Shown here: positions 35,834 through 46,760 of the stretch, one piece after another
Layout: each line of letters starts with the position of its first letter
Position numbering within the stretch: position 1 is the first letter of the stretch
Source: Helicobacter cetorum
GTDB lineage: Bacteria; Campylobacterota; Campylobacteria; Campylobacterales; DZAY01
Assembly: GCA_022729735.1 (NCBI GenBank)
Contig: DZAY01000002.1
Span: 62,001-126,000, forward strand
DNA length: 64,000 bases
Reading direction: 5' to 3'
Position numbers and translations under genes: made by a program
Notes under the pieces: model-generated
Seen by the model: only the letters and a program-made list of their open reading frames with translations
The model's database searches: none
What the model was told of the DNA's origin: nothing

Positions 35834-36067
35834 CTACTCACCTTCTACTTTTTTCACATTAGATATATGAATTGGCATCTCTTTTGATACAAAACCACCT
35901 TTAGGATTTTGCTCACTTGGTTTAACTGCTTTTTTTACAACTTTGCAATCTTTTACCACAACAGAGTCTTTTTTTGGTAAAACTTGAATTACTTCACCTT
36001 TTTTACCTTTATCATCACCAGCAATTACTAATACAGTATCGCCTTTTTTAATTTTTAATTTTTTCAT
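35834..36067 (-). CDS. rplX: Ribosomal protein L24
   Basis: 77 residues with the KOW motif [20 protein letters not shown] near the N-terminus and the [18 protein letters not shown] region. It initiates 50S assembly. It overlaps the rplN stop by one base. Confidence 0.97.
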   Translation of the reverse strand: MKKLKIKKGDTVLVIAGDDKGKKGEVIQVLPKKDSVVVKDCKVVKKAVKPSEQNPKGGFVSKEMPIHISNVKKVEGE

Positions 36068-36435
36068 TATAAAACCTCCGGTGCAAGAGATACAATTTTC
36101 ATAAAGTTAGCATATCTAACTTCCCTACTAACTGGTCCAAAAATCCTTGTTCCAATAGGTTCTCTTTTATTATCAAGAATAACTGCAGCATTATCATCAA
36201 ATCTGATTAAAGAGCCATTTTCTCTTTGAATTTCTTTTTTAGTTCTAACAATTACAGCTTTTACAACCTGACCTTTTTTTATTTTTCCATTTGGGATAGC
36301 TTTTTTAACAGAAGCAACAATTACATCACCAACTGTTGCATATCTTCTTTTGCTACCACCCAAAACCTTAATACACATAATCTCTTTTGCACCACTATTA
36401 TCAGCTACATTTAATCTTGTAAAACTTTGAATCAT
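36067..36435 (-). CDS. rplN: Ribosomal protein L14
   Basis: 122 residues starting [18 protein letters not shown], with [17 protein letters not shown] and the [13 protein letters not shown] block. It is part of bridges B5 and B8. Confidence 0.98.
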   Translation of the reverse strand: MIQSFTRLNVADNSGAKEIMCIKVLGGSKRRYATVGDVIVASVKKAIPNGKIKKGQVVKAVIVRTKKEIQRENGSLIRFDDNAAVILDNKREPIGTRIFGPVSREVRYANFMKIVSLAPEVL

Positions 36436-36689
36436 TATTCAACTCCTCTACTCACCACACTCTTTAGTCTAAAAGATTTTCTCTTAGAAAGAGGTCTGCA
36501 TTCAACTGCTACTACTTTATCTCCAACATGTAGTTCATTTTTTTCATCATGAATTATATATTTTTTAAATCTTTTAACAGTCTTATGATATTTTGGGTGC
36601 AAAACTTTTCTTTCAACTAAAATAGTAGCACTTTTATCACCTGCTTTTGTAACTACTACTCCATTAATTTCTCTTTTGTGGCTATTCAT
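36435..36689 (-). CDS. rpsQ: Ribosomal protein S17
   Basis: 84 residues from ATG 36689 ([20 protein letters not shown]), after AAGGGG. The frame is open 15 codons further into rpmC, which is not supported by the family. The [11 protein letters not shown] and [15 protein letters not shown] blocks fit S17. Confidence 0.96.
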   Translation of the reverse strand: MNSHKREINGVVVTKAGDKSATILVERKVLHPKYHKTVKRFKKYIIHDEKNELHVGDKVVAVECRPLSKRKSFRLKSVVSRGVE

Positions 36690-36690
36690 C

Positions 36691-36882
36691 TTACTGCCCC
36701 TTCTTTGCACTAATTGCCGTATTAATTCTTGCAATATCTTTTTTTGTAACTCTTAACTCATTTGTATTTTTTAGTTGCATAGTTTTTTGTTTCATTTTTA
36801 ATTCAAATAGCAACAACTTTTTACTCTTTAACTCTACCTCTAAATCTTGAAGGCTTTTATCTTTAATATCAATATACTTCAT
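36691..36882 (-). CDS. rpmC: Ribosomal protein L29
   Basis: 63 residues, [20 protein letters not shown] then [10 protein letters not shown] and the [13 protein letters not shown] end, the L29 helical hairpin. ATG 36882 is chosen over GTG 36888. It overlaps the rplP end by 14 bases. Confidence 0.94.
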   Translation of the reverse strand: MKYIDIKDKSLQDLEVELKSKKLLLFELKMKQKTMQLKNTNELRVTKKDIARINTAISAKKGQ

Positions 36883-37294
36883 TTTCACTCTCTATAGTGA
36901 CAATTTTTGTTTGAAACGGTAGCTTACTTGCTGCTAAGTTTAAAGCTTCTCTTGCTAAAACTTCATCAACTCCTGCCATTTCATAAATTATTCTTCCAGG
37001 TTGAATATTCATAACCCATTTTTCAACTGAACCTTTACCTTTACCCATCCTTGTCTCAAGTGGTTTAGAAGTTAAAGGTTTATCTGGAAATACTCTAATC
37101 CAAACTTTACCTTGTCTTTTGATATGTCTTGTCATAGCAATTCTCGCAGATTCTATCTGTCGTGAATCAATTCTACCAGCTTCAACAGCTTTTAGAGCTA
37201 TATTTCCAAATGAAATAGAGTTTCCTGTATAAGCTTTACCTCTATTTCTGCCCTTCATCTGTTTTCTATATTTAGTTCTTTTTGGCATTAACAT
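36869..37294 (-). CDS. rplP: Ribosomal protein L16
   Basis: 141 residues starting [19 protein letters not shown], aligned with E. coli MLQPKRTKFRKMHKG, so this start is kept over the ATG two codons later. The blocks [20 protein letters not shown] and [13 protein letters not shown] are typical. It binds near the A site. Confidence 0.97.
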   Translation of the reverse strand: MLMPKRTKYRKQMKGRNRGKAYTGNSISFGNIALKAVEAGRIDSRQIESARIAMTRHIKRQGKVWIRVFPDKPLTSKPLETRMGKGKGSVEKWVMNIQPGRIIYEMAGVDEVLAREALNLAASKLPFQTKIVTIESENEVY

Positions 37295-37296
37295 GG

Positions 37297-38001
37297 TTAT
37301 TTTCCTTTTCTCGGCTTATTAGTTCGCTCTTTTTTTGGAGAGTTACTATTATTAGTTTCTGGTTGAATTCCCTTTGTTAAAACCTCACCCTTAAATATCC
37401 AAACTTTTACACCAATAATTCCGTATGTTGTTAAAGCTTCTGCAAAACCATAATCCAATTTTGCTCTTAAAGTATGAAGTGGAACTCTTCCTTCTAAATA
37501 CCACTCAGTTCGAGCCATTTCTGCTCCACCAAGTCTTCCAGCAACAGCTACTTTAATACCTTTTGCTCCACTTTTCATAGCAGCTTGCATAACTTTTTTC
37601 ATAGCTCTTCTAAATGCAACTCGTCTCTCTAATTGAAGTGCAACATTTTCAGCAGCTAATTGAGCTGATGCTTGAGGTTTTTTAATCTCTTTAATATTGA
37701 TAGTTACTTCTTTATTTACAAGAGATTTTAATTTATCTTTTAATTTCTCAATATCAGCACCTTTTTTTCCAATAATAATTCCAGGTCTTGCCGCTACAAC
37801 TGTAACTCTAACTTTTTTTGCTGTTCTTTCAATTATTATATCACTTACACCTGCATAGTAAAGCTCTTTTTTCAAAAACTTTCTAATCTCATAATCCTCT
37901 TTTATATTTAGAGGCATTCTATTAAAGTTAGGAAACCATCTTGATTCCCAATTTCTATTAATTCCTAATCTTAGTCCAATTGGATTAACTTTTTGTCCCA
38001 T
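37297..38001 (-). CDS. rpsC: Ribosomal protein S3
   Basis: 234 residues with the KH domain motif [18 protein letters not shown] and the C-terminal S3 region [13 protein letters not shown] basic tail follows. It is at the mRNA entry site. Confidence 0.98.
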   Translation of the reverse strand: MGQKVNPIGLRLGINRNWESRWFPNFNRMPLNIKEDYEIRKFLKKELYYAGVSDIIIERTAKKVRVTVVAARPGIIIGKKGADIEKLKDKLKSLVNKEVTINIKEIKKPQASAQLAAENVALQLERRVAFRRAMKKVMQAAMKSGAKGIKVAVAGRLGGAEMARTEWYLEGRVPLHTLRAKLDYGFAEALTTYGIIGVKVWIFKGEVLTKGIQPETNNSNSPKKERTNKPRKGK

Positions 38002-38003
38002 AG

Positions 38004-38330
38004 TTAATTATCCTTCTTTTCTTGTACTTCTACAAAAATGTGAGCTGTTGGTTTTCTAATAGGTGTAGCTCTTCCTCTTGCTCTTGGTGTAAATCTTTTT
38101 AATACAGGTCCATTATCTACTCTACAAGAACTAACTACTGCCTCATTAGGCTCAAATCCGCCATTTGCAACTGCCGATGCTATAACTTTTGATATAACTC
38201 GTGCTGCTTTGTTTGGTGTAAATTCCAAACTTGCAATTGCAAGTTCCGCATTCATACCTTGAACTTCTCTCGCAATCAGTCTTGCTTTTGTAGGAGAGAG
38301 TCTGCTAAATCTTAATAATGCTTTTGCCAT
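38004..38330 (-). CDS. rplV: Ribosomal protein L22
   Basis: 108 residues with [20 protein letters not shown] at the start and the exit-tunnel hairpin region [19 protein letters not shown]. Variation in that hairpin can affect macrolide binding; nothing unusual is seen. Confidence 0.97.
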   Translation of the reverse strand: MAKALLRFSRLSPTKARLIAREVQGMNAELAIASLEFTPNKAARVISKVIASAVANGGFEPNEAVVSSCRVDNGPVLKRFTPRARGRATPIRKPTAHIFVEVQEKKDN

Positions 38331-38339
38331 CTCTAACCC

Positions 38340-38621
38340 TTACTTACCAATCTTTTTCTGAACAGAGCCTTTATGCCCTTTAAATGTTCTTGTTGGAGCA
38401 AATTCTCCCAATTTATATCCTACATGATTTTCTGATACATAAACAGGAACAAATTGTCTTCCATTATGCACAGTAAATGTCAATCCTATCATTTCAGGTA
38501 GAATTGTGCTTCTTCTTGACCATGTTTTAATAGGTTTATTATCACCACTTTCTTTTGCTTTTACTGATTTTTTAAATACATGCTCATCAATAAAAGGACC
38601 TTTTTTAACAGATCTAGCCAT
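38340..38621 (-). CDS. rpsS: Ribosomal protein S19
   Basis: 93 residues: [18 protein letters not shown], then [17 protein letters not shown] and the [17 protein letters not shown] block ([19 protein letters not shown]). It binds the 16S rRNA head with S13. Confidence 0.98.
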   Translation of the reverse strand: MARSVKKGPFIDEHVFKKSVKAKESGDNKPIKTWSRRSTILPEMIGLTFTVHNGRQFVPVYVSENHVGYKLGEFAPTRTFKGHKGSVQKKIGK

Positions 38622-38633
38622 CTCTTTTACCTC

Positions 38634-39461
38634 TTATTTTTTTCTTTTTGAAATAATTAGTTTATCACTTGCTTTTTTCTTTCTTGTTTTATAACCTTTT
38701 GTTGGCATACCCCAAGGTGTTACTGGATGTCTTCCTGGACCAGTTTTTCCTTCACCACCACCATGTGGGTGATCAACTGGGTTCATTGCACTACCTCGTG
38801 TTTGAGGTCTTACACCCTTATGTCTATTTCTTCCAGCTTTACCAATTTTTATATTAGCAAAATCTTCATTTCCTAATACTCCAACAGTAGCCATACACTC
38901 ACCTAAAATATATCTCATCTCACCACTTGGTAATCTTAAAATAATATACTTATCTTCTCTACCCATAATTTGAGCATAAGTACCAGCACTTCTTGCTAAT
39001 TGCCCACCTTTACCAGGTTTCATCTCTATATTATGAACTATTGTTCCAACTGGTATATTTTTAAGCTTCATAGCATTTCCTGGTTTAATATCAAGTCCAG
39101 CTTCATTTGATGAAACTTTATCTCCAACAGTTAAACCAGATGGTTGCAAAATATATCTTTTATCGCCATCTATATAAGTAATAAGTGCTATTCTACAATT
39201 TCTATATGGGTCATATTCAATTGTAGATACTGTACCTTCAATTCCAAATTTATTTCTTTTAAAATCAATAATTCTATATAGTTTTTTAGCTCCACCCTCT
39301 TTATGTCTGCTTGTAATTCTTCCATTACTATTTCTTCCAGCATTTACAGGTAGCTTTACTAAAAGACCTCTAACAGTCGGTTTTGAAGTAATATCACTTG
39401 AATCCATAGAAGTCATAAATCTTCTACTTGGTGTGTATGGTTTATATGTTTTTATCGCCAT
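38634..39461 (-). CDS. rplB: Ribosomal protein L2
   Basis: 275 residues with the N-terminal [14 protein letters not shown] and the peptidyl-transferase-side motif [20 protein letters not shown]. Required for subunit joining. Ends in a basic [18 protein letters not shown] tail. Confidence 0.98.
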   Translation of the reverse strand: MAIKTYKPYTPSRRFMTSMDSSDITSKPTVRGLLVKLPVNAGRNSNGRITSRHKEGGAKKLYRIIDFKRNKFGIEGTVSTIEYDPYRNCRIALITYIDGDKRYILQPSGLTVGDKVSSNEAGLDIKPGNAMKLKNIPVGTIVHNIEMKPGKGGQLARSAGTYAQIMGREDKYIILRLPSGEMRYILGECMATVGVLGNEDFANIKIGKAGRNRHKGVRPQTRGSAMNPVDHPHGGGEGKTGPGRHPVTPWGMPTKGYKTRKKKASDKLIISKRKK

Positions 39462-39471
39462 TTTTTACTCC

Positions 39472-39753
39472 TTAAACTGCTAAACTCTCGATTTTAGCAC
39501 CCTCTGGTAGGGTTACATAAAACTTTTTATAATCATCTCTTTTACCAATGACACCTCTAAATCTTTTTACTTTTCCATCTATTTTTAGAGAGTTTATCTT
39601 AACTGGAGTAAAACCAAAATAGTTTTTAAATATAGCTTTTAAACCTGTTTTTGTCATTTTTGGTGCAGTTTGGACAACAATTACACCACTCTCTTGCAAT
39701 GCAATGCTTTTCTCTGTATAGAGAATTGCTTTTATATCTGTAATATCTGCCAT
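39472..39753 (-). CDS. rplW: Ribosomal protein L23
   Basis: 93 residues: [20 protein letters not shown] start and [17 protein letters not shown] block of L23. It lies at the exit tunnel where trigger factor and SRP dock. Confidence 0.95.
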   Translation of the reverse strand: MADITDIKAILYTEKSIALQESGVIVVQTAPKMTKTGLKAIFKNYFGFTPVKINSLKIDGKVKRFRGVIGKRDDYKKFYVTLPEGAKIESLAV

Positions 39754-39756
39754 TTT

Positions 39757-40371
39757 TTAGCCCTCTTGTACTATGTTTTCAAATACACTTTTTTCAATAA
39801 TGATACTGCTATATGCTGATGCAACATAAGCATTTAACTCATTTTGTTCGATTAAATAACAGTTTGGAATATTTCTAAATGATATAAATGTTTTAAAATC
39901 ATAATTAGAACATACAAATAGTGCATCTTTAACATTTAAACTATTTAATAAATTTGCTGCATCTTTTGTTTTACCAGAAGCAACTGCTATTTCATCAACA
40001 ACAAATAGTCTATTTTGTTCTGCTTTTTCATTTAAAGCAAAATTAAGAGCTAATTTTTTCTGTTTTTTATTAACTTTTAAAGTATAGTTTTTATCATTGC
40101 TTGGACCATGAGCTTTACCACCACCTACAAACACAGGAGATGTAATACTTCCAGCTCTCGCTCTTCCGCCACCTTTTTGACTCCAAGGTTTTTTACCACC
40201 ACCACTTACTTCGCCTCTTTTTCTTGCATCGGCACTATTTGCTCTTACAGATGCTCTATACGATTTCACATAAAGATATAAATTGTGAGCATTAATACCT
40301 TTAAAGTTTTCTGGAAGGGATGTCTCTCCATTTGAACTAAAGTCTTTATTTAAAAGAACAACTTTACTCAT
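39757..40371 (-). CDS. rplD: Ribosomal protein L4
   Basis: 204 residues with the tunnel loop [20 protein letters not shown], the L4 hallmark. In E. coli L4 also represses the S10 operon by attenuation in its leader. Its ATG overlaps the rplC stop by 4 bases. Confidence 0.97.
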   Translation of the reverse strand: MSKVVLLNKDFSSNGETSLPENFKGINAHNLYLYVKSYRASVRANSADARKRGEVSGGGKKPWSQKGGGRARAGSITSPVFVGGGKAHGPSNDKNYTLKVNKKQKKLALNFALNEKAEQNRLFVVDEIAVASGKTKDAANLLNSLNVKDALFVCSNYDFKTFISFRNIPNCYLIEQNELNAYVASAYSSIIIEKSVFENIVQEG

Positions 40372-40943
40372 TGTGCTATCCTTAATCTACCTAAAGCTCC
40401 ATTTGAACCTGGAACAGAGCCTTTTACTACTAAAATTTGATTTTCTACATCAAATGAAATTACACCATTAACAACTGTAACTTTCTCATTTCCATAATGT
40501 CCAGCCATTTTTTTACCTGGTTGAACCCTTCCTGGGTGTTCTCTGTTTCCAATAGAACCTGTTCTTCTGTGAAATCTTGAACCATGACCGCCTGGACCTC
40601 CACTGAAGTTCCATCTTTTTATAACACCACTAAATCCTCTACCTTTAGAGTCTAAGCTAACTTTAACCTCTTTAGCTTCTCCTAAAGGAGCTAAATCTAA
40701 TTCTCCAGTTTCACTTTGAGCAACTTCAACGGTTGCAAATTTATTATACTCTTTTGATAAATTATATTTTTTTTGTTGTCCTTCAACTGATTTATTGAAG
40801 AATTTTCCTTGATTGTAAGCAATAATGGCTTTTCCATCTTTTAACTCACAAACTTTTGCTTTTTTTACTTTTAAAAGTGTAACGGCTACACTTGGAACTG
40901 ATACTGTTCTACTCATTCCAACTTTTTCAACTAAAAATTCCAT
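40368..40943 (-). CDS. rplC: Ribosomal protein L3
   Basis: 191 residues with the [20 protein letters not shown] and [19 protein letters not shown] blocks of L3, which reach the peptidyl transferase centre and carry the glutamine methylation site region. Confidence 0.97.
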   Translation of the reverse strand: MEFLVEKVGMSRTVSVPSVAVTLLKVKKAKVCELKDGKAIIAYNQGKFFNKSVEGQQKKYNLSKEYNKFATVEVAQSETGELDLAPLGEAKEVKVSLDSKGRGFSGVIKRWNFSGGPGGHGSRFHRRTGSIGNREHPGRVQPGKKMAGHYGNEKVTVVNGVISFDVENQILVVKGSVPGSNGALGRLRIAQ

Positions 40944-40953
40944 CTATTTCCCC

Positions 40954-41265
40954 TTATTTACCCATTTGCCTAACTTCGACATCAACCTCTGGTGCCAAAT
41001 CAAGCTTCATTAAAGAATCTACTGTATCTGGTGTTGCAGAAACAATATCTATTAATCTTGAGTGAATTCTAATCTCAAATTGTTCTCTTGAATCTTTATT
41101 TACATGAGGTGATCTTAAAACTGTGTATCTTCTAACTTTTGTAGGGATTGGAATAGGACCTATAATCTCTGCTCCTGTTCTCTTAACAGCTTCTACTATT
41201 GAAGCAACTGACCTGTCTAATACTCTGTGATCATAAGCTCTAAGCTTTAATCTAATTTTTTCCAT
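40954..41265 (-). CDS. rpsJ: Ribosomal protein S10
   Basis: 103 residues, [20 protein letters not shown] and [20 protein letters not shown]. It is the first gene of the whole cluster and also the NusE antitermination factor. A promoter lies at 41321-41350. Confidence 0.98.
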   Translation of the reverse strand: MEKIRLKLRAYDHRVLDRSVASIVEAVKRTGAEIIGPIPIPTKVRRYTVLRSPHVNKDSREQFEIRIHSRLIDIVSATPDTVDSLMKLDLAPEVDVEVRQMGK

Positions 41266-41320
41266 CTAAAACCTTTTATAGAACTCATCAGCAGTTGCTG
41301 ACTTTTTATTAAGGGATGGA

Positions 41321-41350
41321 ATTATATAACAAAGTTAATAAAATAGTCAA
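41321..41350 (-). promoter_or_regulatory. Promoter of the ribosomal protein cluster
   Basis: On the minus strand TTGACT (41350-41345), an 18-base spacer and TATAAT (41326-41321) precede rpsJ. The leader of about 50 bases contains TCAGCA/TGCTGA as a short hairpin. No longer E. coli-like S10 leader is present. Confidence 0.8.
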
Positions 41351-41446
41351 TTAAAAGTGGGTTATTTAGGGAGTTTTTATTAAAATTGTTTCCTTTTGTA
41401 AAGTATAAAAATAAAGATTTTAAAAATTAAAAAGCAGTTGATTTTG

Positions 41447-42481
41447 TTAGTTATTTTGAATTTGTTGTAGAGCTTTTTGTTGATTTATTAGATTTTTTTC
41501 TACTCTCTTAATCGCAATTGATAATTCATCGATAATTTTTCCTCTTCTAATTGCTATATCTTCAGCTTTTTTATATAGTTCTATTGCTTTTTCTATATTT
41601 CCAATTGCTTCTTCTGTAACTGCTAAATTATATAGTGCTGTTATACTGTTACTTTTTGTATTATTTACAAGTTCATCTAAAATCTCATTTGCTCTATCTA
41701 TTCGTTTTGTTTCAATTAAAGCTAATGCACTTTTTAGTAAGTTTTTATCAGTAGAGCTATAATCTGTGTCTATATCATCTAATAAGATAACTTCAAAACT
41801 TTCTTTACTTGGAGCAATTTTTTTAATTAAAATTGATGCTATTTCTTTTGCTAAATTAGAATACATTGACTCTTTTGGGAGAAGTGGAGTTGAACTATCA
41901 CTACATTTAGATATACTTTTATTTTTATTGTAACTATCAGAAAATATATTATCTCCATTAGAAACTCTATTTATTGAGATAGATGCTTCTATTGAATATG
42001 TATGAGTTGCACAATCTACAAAATATTTTCTATATCTTACACAGTAACTATTTCCTTTTTTATCTCTTGCATACTCCACACAATAGTTATAATCTGTTCG
42101 CTCTTCTTGATAATAATTTCTATTATATTTAGTGTTTATAACTTTTCCACTCATAATTGATTTAACTTCACTTAATCCAACATTTTGAATATCACTTTTG
42201 CTATTTACAAATCCAGATTCAAGCAATTTTTGTTCATTTAATATATGTTTAATATCATCTCTATTTACAATAGAAAAATATTTTCCATTTTCAAAACTAA
42301 TCTCACTCATTTTTGCTCTAATAGATGAAGCAAGTCCAATATCATCATCTTCAAAATTTAAAACCGTAATAGCTCTAATATCACTATCACCAACTTCAGC
42401 AGGTTTTATTGCAGAAATAGTAGTTTTTGAGCTACAACCAACAAAAAATATAATAGAAGTTAAAAAAATTGCGATTTTCAA
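41447..42481 (-). CDS. Lipoprotein with CsgG/LpoB-like domain and C-terminal TPR-like repeats
   Basis: 344 residues. A lipoprotein signal (MKIAIFLTSIIFFVGCSS) with the lipobox ending FVGC. Residues 35-215 resemble the CsgG/LpoB family: AITVLNFEDDDIGLASSIRA, FSIVNRDDIKHILNEQKL, and SGKVINTKYNR. Residues 245-330 have two or three helix pairs of TPR type. CsgG-like proteins form or assist outer-membrane assemblies. No curli genes are adjacent, so the partner is unknown. Confidence 0.7.
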   Translation of the reverse strand: MKIAIFLTSIIFFVGCSSKTTISAIKPAEVGDSDIRAITVLNFEDDDIGLASSIRAKMSEISFENGKYFSIVNRDDIKHILNEQKLLESGFVNSKSDIQNVGLSEVKSIMSGKVINTKYNRNYYQEERTDYNYCVEYARDKKGNSYCVRYRKYFVDCATHTYSIEASISINRVSNGDNIFSDSYNKNKSISKCSDSSTPLLPKESMYSNLAKEIASILIKKIAPSKESFEVILLDDIDTDYSSTDKNLLKSALALIETKRIDRANEILDELVNNTKSNSITALYNLAVTEEAIGNIEKAIELYKKAEDIAIRRGKIIDELSIAIKRVEKNLINQQKALQQIQNN

Positions 42482-42498
42482 AGTTGCTCCAACTAAAA

Positions 42499-42517
42499 TC
42501 CACCTAAAAAAGGTGGA
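42499..42517 (-). terminator. Terminator after phosphohexomutase gene
   Basis: TCCACCT and AGGTGGA form a 7-bp stem with a 5-base loop, followed on the minus strand by TTTTAG. It lies 8 bases after the hexomutase stop and before the lipoprotein gene start. Confidence 0.75.
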
Positions 42518-42525
42518 TTAATATA

Positions 42526-43896
42526 TTAAATTAGACTTTCAGCTTTTGTAATTAGCTCTTTTAACTCATCTTCATAAAGTTTTGCTAACTCTTGTGAAGT
42601 TGCTTCAAATCTTGTAACAAGCACAGGAGTTGTATTACTTGCTCTAACTAAACCCCAACCATTTTCAAAAATTACTCTAACACCATCTACATCAACTATA
42701 TCTACAATTTTTGGCATTGAGCTTGGTGGATTTTTTAGTAACTCTTTCAATTTTAAAATAGTTGGAAACTTTTTATCTTCAGTAGTTTTAACTTTTATCT
42801 CTTCTGTTGAGTATAGTTTTGGAAGTGAAGCTATCTCTTTATCTAAATCCATTCCATCTGCTATTAACTCTAATGTTCTAAGTGTTGCATATATTGCATC
42901 ATCAAATCCAAAATATCTATCATTAAAGAATATATGACCACTCACTTCAGCAGCTAAAGAAGCATTTGTCTCTTTTAGTTTTACTTTTAAATTACTATGA
43001 CCTGTTTTATACATAATTGATTTACCAATTTTATTAATCTCATCATACATAATAGATGAACATTTAACTTCACCAATTACAGTTGGATTTTCCATTTTTT
43101 TAGAGAATAAAATTGCTAAAACATCACCCTTGATATTATTAGTTTTTGTTAGAACTGCTATTCTATCAGCATCTCCATCATAAGCAAAACCTAATTCAAA
43201 CTCTTTTGATAATTCTCTTTTTATATCTTCTAAATTATGCTCTTCTGTTGGGTCTGGATGATGATTTGGAAATGTTCCATCTGGCTCTTTGAATAGTATC
43301 TCACAATCTAACTCTAAACCTTTTACTATCTCTTCTAAAACAATTCCTGCAACTCCATTTCCACAATCAAATACAATCTTTTTATTTAAACCTTTTAAAT
43401 GTTGAAAATTATCTATCATGTATTTAATATATCGCTCTTTTCCATTTACTTCAATTGAGTTAAAATTATCTTCAATTACTTCAACTTCAATTCGCTCCAT
43501 TAACTCTCTACCAAGCTCATAAATTGTTTCGCCAAAAAATGGCTCTTTATTAATTGTGATTTTAAAACCATTATACTCTGGTGGATTGTGTGAGCCTGTG
43601 ATCATAACGGCACCACTTGGTTTTATTCCATCAAAATCTTGATAATGCGAAAAATAATCTACTGGTGTTGGAACCATTCCAATATCTAATACCTTAACTC
43701 CTGCTCTGTTTAATCCACTTGCTAAATAGTTAAAAAGTGTTTTTGAGTGAGTTCTTGCATCATATCCCACAACTACATAATCACCAAACTTTTTTATTCG
43801 CTCTCCTAAAAGCAGTCCTAAGAGCTTAATAGTTTTTTCATTCAACTCTTTCTCAAAAATTCCTCTAATATCATACTCTCGAAAAATAGATTTCAT
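42526..43896 (-). CDS. Phosphomannomutase / phosphoglucomutase
   Basis: A 456-residue alpha-D-phosphohexomutase of the AlgC/ManB type. The phosphoserine loop is TGSHNPPEYNG, the metal-binding loop FAYDGDADR, the sugar-specificity loop ...GEVKCSSIMY, and the C-terminal phosphate loop RASNTTPVLVTRFEA. It interconverts hexose 1- and 6-phosphates for surface polysaccharide or glycogen synthesis. Which sugar it prefers is uncertain. Confidence 0.93.
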   Translation of the reverse strand: MKSIFREYDIRGIFEKELNEKTIKLLGLLLGERIKKFGDYVVVGYDARTHSKTLFNYLASGLNRAGVKVLDIGMVPTPVDYFSHYQDFDGIKPSGAVMITGSHNPPEYNGFKITINKEPFFGETIYELGRELMERIEVEVIEDNFNSIEVNGKERYIKYMIDNFQHLKGLNKKIVFDCGNGVAGIVLEEIVKGLELDCEILFKEPDGTFPNHHPDPTEEHNLEDIKRELSKEFELGFAYDGDADRIAVLTKTNNIKGDVLAILFSKKMENPTVIGEVKCSSIMYDEINKIGKSIMYKTGHSNLKVKLKETNASLAAEVSGHIFFNDRYFGFDDAIYATLRTLELIADGMDLDKEIASLPKLYSTEEIKVKTTEDKKFPTILKLKELLKNPPSSMPKIVDIVDVDGVRVIFENGWGLVRASNTTPVLVTRFEATSQELAKLYEDELKELITKAESLI

Positions 43897-43940
43897 ACAC
43901 AGACTCCTTTTTATTAAATTATATCACAAAGAAATTATAA

Positions 43941-45455
43941 TTATCTAACCTCATCTTTAATAATTCTAAAACTTGTGCCTCCAAGTATTTCTGATTTTTG
44001 AATTTCATACAAAAATCCCAACTCTTCGCACAAAAGTTTAACAAATGTAAGACCTATTCCTGTCCCTTTTGCATCTCTTTTTATATCTATATTTTTATCA
44101 AATTCAAACATTTCAAACACTTTGACTTTATCTTCTATTCCATCACCATTATCATCAATTTTAACTGTCAATATATTATCTTTGCAACTTACATCAATCA
44201 ATATTTGACCCTTGCCATATTTAATCGCATTTGAGTAAATATTTGATATTATCTGTTTAAATCTATACTCATCAGAATATATATAACAATCCATTCCTTT
44301 ATTAAAAACCACATCTATTTTGTTTTGAACTATTAGCAGTTGAAAATGTTTATGCACCTCTTCAATAGCACTAATTATTGAAAATGTTGAGTAATTAAAG
44401 TTTAACTTTTTAGATTTTAGTTTTGCTAAATCTAAAATATTAGTAACATTGTCAAGCATTAAATAAGCTGTCTCTTTGAGAGCTTCTAATAGATTTAATA
44501 TCTTATCTTTTTTATCAAATTCTGCTTTTTGTAAATACCTATTCACATAATCACTAAAATTAATTATTGCATTTAAAGGTGTTTTTAACTCATGAGTAAA
44601 TATAACTAAAAAAGAATCTTTAGCTTTTGAAATTTCTTCTAAACTTCTATTTTGTAACTCTTCTAATTGAGCTTTTTGTTCTTCTTGAATAGCTTTATTT
44701 TTAAAAAATTCTAAATCTGTAACATCTTGTCTAATAGATATATACTCAACAATTTCTCCATAAACATCTAAAATTGGAACAACTATGGCATCTACAATAT
44801 AAAAACCTCCATCTTTTTTAGAGTTTTTTATTCTTCCATTCCAAGTTTTTTTTGCTTTTATTGTTTGCCATAAATCTTTAAAAACTTCAATTGGTGTATC
44901 TACATGTCTTACAATATTGTGTGGCATTCCTATTAACTCTTCTTCGCTAAAACCAGATATTTTACAAAATAGCTCATTTACATAAGTAATTATACCTCTG
45001 GTATCGGTTTTAGAAATTATAAATGAGTTAAATAGAATATCATCATACTGTTTGCTTTCTAAATAGTTTTTATTTAATACTCTTATCTCTATAATATCTA
45101 ATAAAGTTTGCTTTAATATATCAAAGCTATACGGCTTTAATAAAACTTTTGTAGCAATAGCTGAAATACTATTTATCTGTTTTAAATTAGAAGAGTTTAT
45201 AAAAACTAATATAGATATATTTGGATTCAAAGATTTAATTAGATTTAAAATAGATAATTTATCATTATGAAGTGTTAAAACTATAATTCCTGTTTTTTTT
45301 ACAACATTTGCATCAAGACTACTTTTTGGAATTATATTTAATACTAAATCACTACACAAAGTCTCACTATTTGAAATCTCTTTTAACATTCCAATCAACT
45401 CTTTATCATCATCTAATACTGTCAAATGACAACATCTATGTTGCAAATATTCCAT
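43941..45455 (-). CDS. Histidine kinase with degenerate receiver and PAS domain
   Basis: 504 residues. Residues 8-125 resemble a receiver domain: acidic pocket D15-D17 and K107 are present, but the site where the phosphoacceptor should be reads IIVLTLH, with T61 instead of Asp. A PAS domain follows (about 145-255, GFSEEELIGMPHNIVRH), then a coiled coil, a HisKA domain with H288 in THELKTPLN, and an HATPase domain with NIYSNAIKYGKG and DNGDGIE and GTGIGLTFV. The PAS signal is unknown. No response regulator is adjacent; CorC-like gene precedes it by 2 bases. Confidence 0.85.
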   Translation of the reverse strand: MEYLQHRCCHLTVLDDDKELIGMLKEISNSETLCSDLVLNIIPKSSLDANVVKKTGIIVLTLHNDKLSILNLIKSLNPNISILVFINSSNLKQINSISAIATKVLLKPYSFDILKQTLLDIIEIRVLNKNYLESKQYDDILFNSFIISKTDTRGIITYVNELFCKISGFSEEELIGMPHNIVRHVDTPIEVFKDLWQTIKAKKTWNGRIKNSKKDGGFYIVDAIVVPILDVYGEIVEYISIRQDVTDLEFFKNKAIQEEQKAQLEELQNRSLEEISKAKDSFLVIFTHELKTPLNAIINFSDYVNRYLQKAEFDKKDKILNLLEALKETAYLMLDNVTNILDLAKLKSKKLNFNYSTFSIISAIEEVHKHFQLLIVQNKIDVVFNKGMDCYIYSDEYRFKQIISNIYSNAIKYGKGQILIDVSCKDNILTVKIDDNGDGIEDKVKVFEMFEFDKNIDIKRDAKGTGIGLTFVKLLCEELGFLYEIQKSEILGGTSFRIIKDEVR

Positions 45456-45457
45456 TT

Positions 45458-46756
45458 TTACTCCATTAAGGAAATTATATAAATATCTCTTTTTTTATCT
45501 TTTAATCTTATTTCAATATTTCCAATCAATATCTTATCGCCACTTTTAACTCTTTTATTTTTATGTTGTTCAATAAAAATAGAGCCAATTGATTTAAAAT
45601 CTGACTCATCAACTACTATTTTTTTATCAGCTTCTTTTATATGATAAATTGTAGAATCGCCCAAAACTTCATAAACTCCAACTCTTACTCTTCTTACAAA
45701 TAACTTTTGAATATCTTTTTCATCAAATATTTCACCAACAATCTCTTCTAACACATTTTCCAAACTTACAAGCCCACAAAACTTATCTTGTTCATTTTTT
45801 ACAATAGCTAAATGTTGCCCTTTTTTTTGGAAAATTAGTAAAAGTTCGCTAATTAAACTACTATCTTTTACAATAATTGGCTCTTTTATATCTAAATCAC
45901 TTATTGTATTTGCCATTTTTACACTACCCAAAAGTGATTTAAGTGTAACAATTCCTACAATATTATCATCACTATTTTTAAAAACAGGAATTCTACTTTT
46001 TTGACTCTCTATAAATAGTTCTCGTAACTCATCAACTGAAGAATTTATCGAAATTGTTATAACTTTATCTTTTATAGTCATAATCTCTTTTACTTTTATC
46101 TGACTAAAACTAAAAATATTAAATATCATATCTTCTAATCTGTCATCTAAATACCCTTTTTCTCCAGCCATCTTTATCATAACTTTTAATTCATTCATCA
46201 TAATTTGAGATGGCTCATGAGTATTTGCATTTAATTTTTTTGTAACATAATTTAGCAAATACTCCAAGAAATATATTATTGGAAGGAGTAAATATTCTAA
46301 ATATAGTAGTGGTTTTGCGATAACTTTTGCAAAATTTTCTGCATTGTGTTGAGCCAAACTTTTTGGTAATATTTCACCAAAAATTATTACAATAATTGTT
46401 AAAACTCCCGTAACAAATCCTAATGATGATGAACCAAATGTAATTGTTGCCCAAGCTGTTGCTATAACTGAAGCAAATATATTAACTAAATTATTTCCAA
46501 TTAAAATTGTAATTAGTAAGCGATTTGGATTTGATTTGAGTTTATAAATATCTTGACTACCTTTAATATTATCTTCAACCATTCGTCTAACTCTATGAGA
46601 ACTTAATGAGACCATAGCTATCTCACTTCCTGAAAAAAGTCCTGATAAAGTTATTAGAAAAAATAGTGTAATAAAAAGTGTTATATCGCTCTCTATTACA
46701 GAAACTCCAGCATAAAGTGTATAAACTATTGCAAATAGTGGCAATAAATATTTCAT
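45458..46756 (-). CDS. CNNM/CorC (HlyC) family membrane protein
   Basis: 432 residues. An N-terminal CNNM domain with four membrane segments (about 1-190; SGLFSGSEIAMVSLSSHRVR is diagnostic), a pair of CBS domains (about 205-330), and a C-terminal CorC-type domain. The family takes part in magnesium or cobalt transport. It is between the Crp-like gene (4 bases upstream) and the kinase gene, likely a three-gene operon. Confidence 0.88.
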   Translation of the reverse strand: MKYLLPLFAIVYTLYAGVSVIESDITLFITLFFLITLSGLFSGSEIAMVSLSSHRVRRMVEDNIKGSQDIYKLKSNPNRLLITILIGNNLVNIFASVIATAWATITFGSSSLGFVTGVLTIIVIIFGEILPKSLAQHNAENFAKVIAKPLLYLEYLLLPIIYFLEYLLNYVTKKLNANTHEPSQIMMNELKVMIKMAGEKGYLDDRLEDMIFNIFSFSQIKVKEIMTIKDKVITISINSSVDELRELFIESQKSRIPVFKNSDDNIVGIVTLKSLLGSVKMANTISDLDIKEPIIVKDSSLISELLLIFQKKGQHLAIVKNEQDKFCGLVSLENVLEEIVGEIFDEKDIQKLFVRRVRVGVYEVLGDSTIYHIKEADKKIVVDESDFKSIGSIFIEQHKNKRVKSGDKILIGNIEIRLKDKKRDIYIISLME

Positions 46757-46760
46757 AAAT

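Noticed and set aside
41281..41320. E. coli-type S10 leader with L4-responsive attenuator
   Set aside because: The leader is only about 50 bases with one 5-6-bp hairpin and no U tract.
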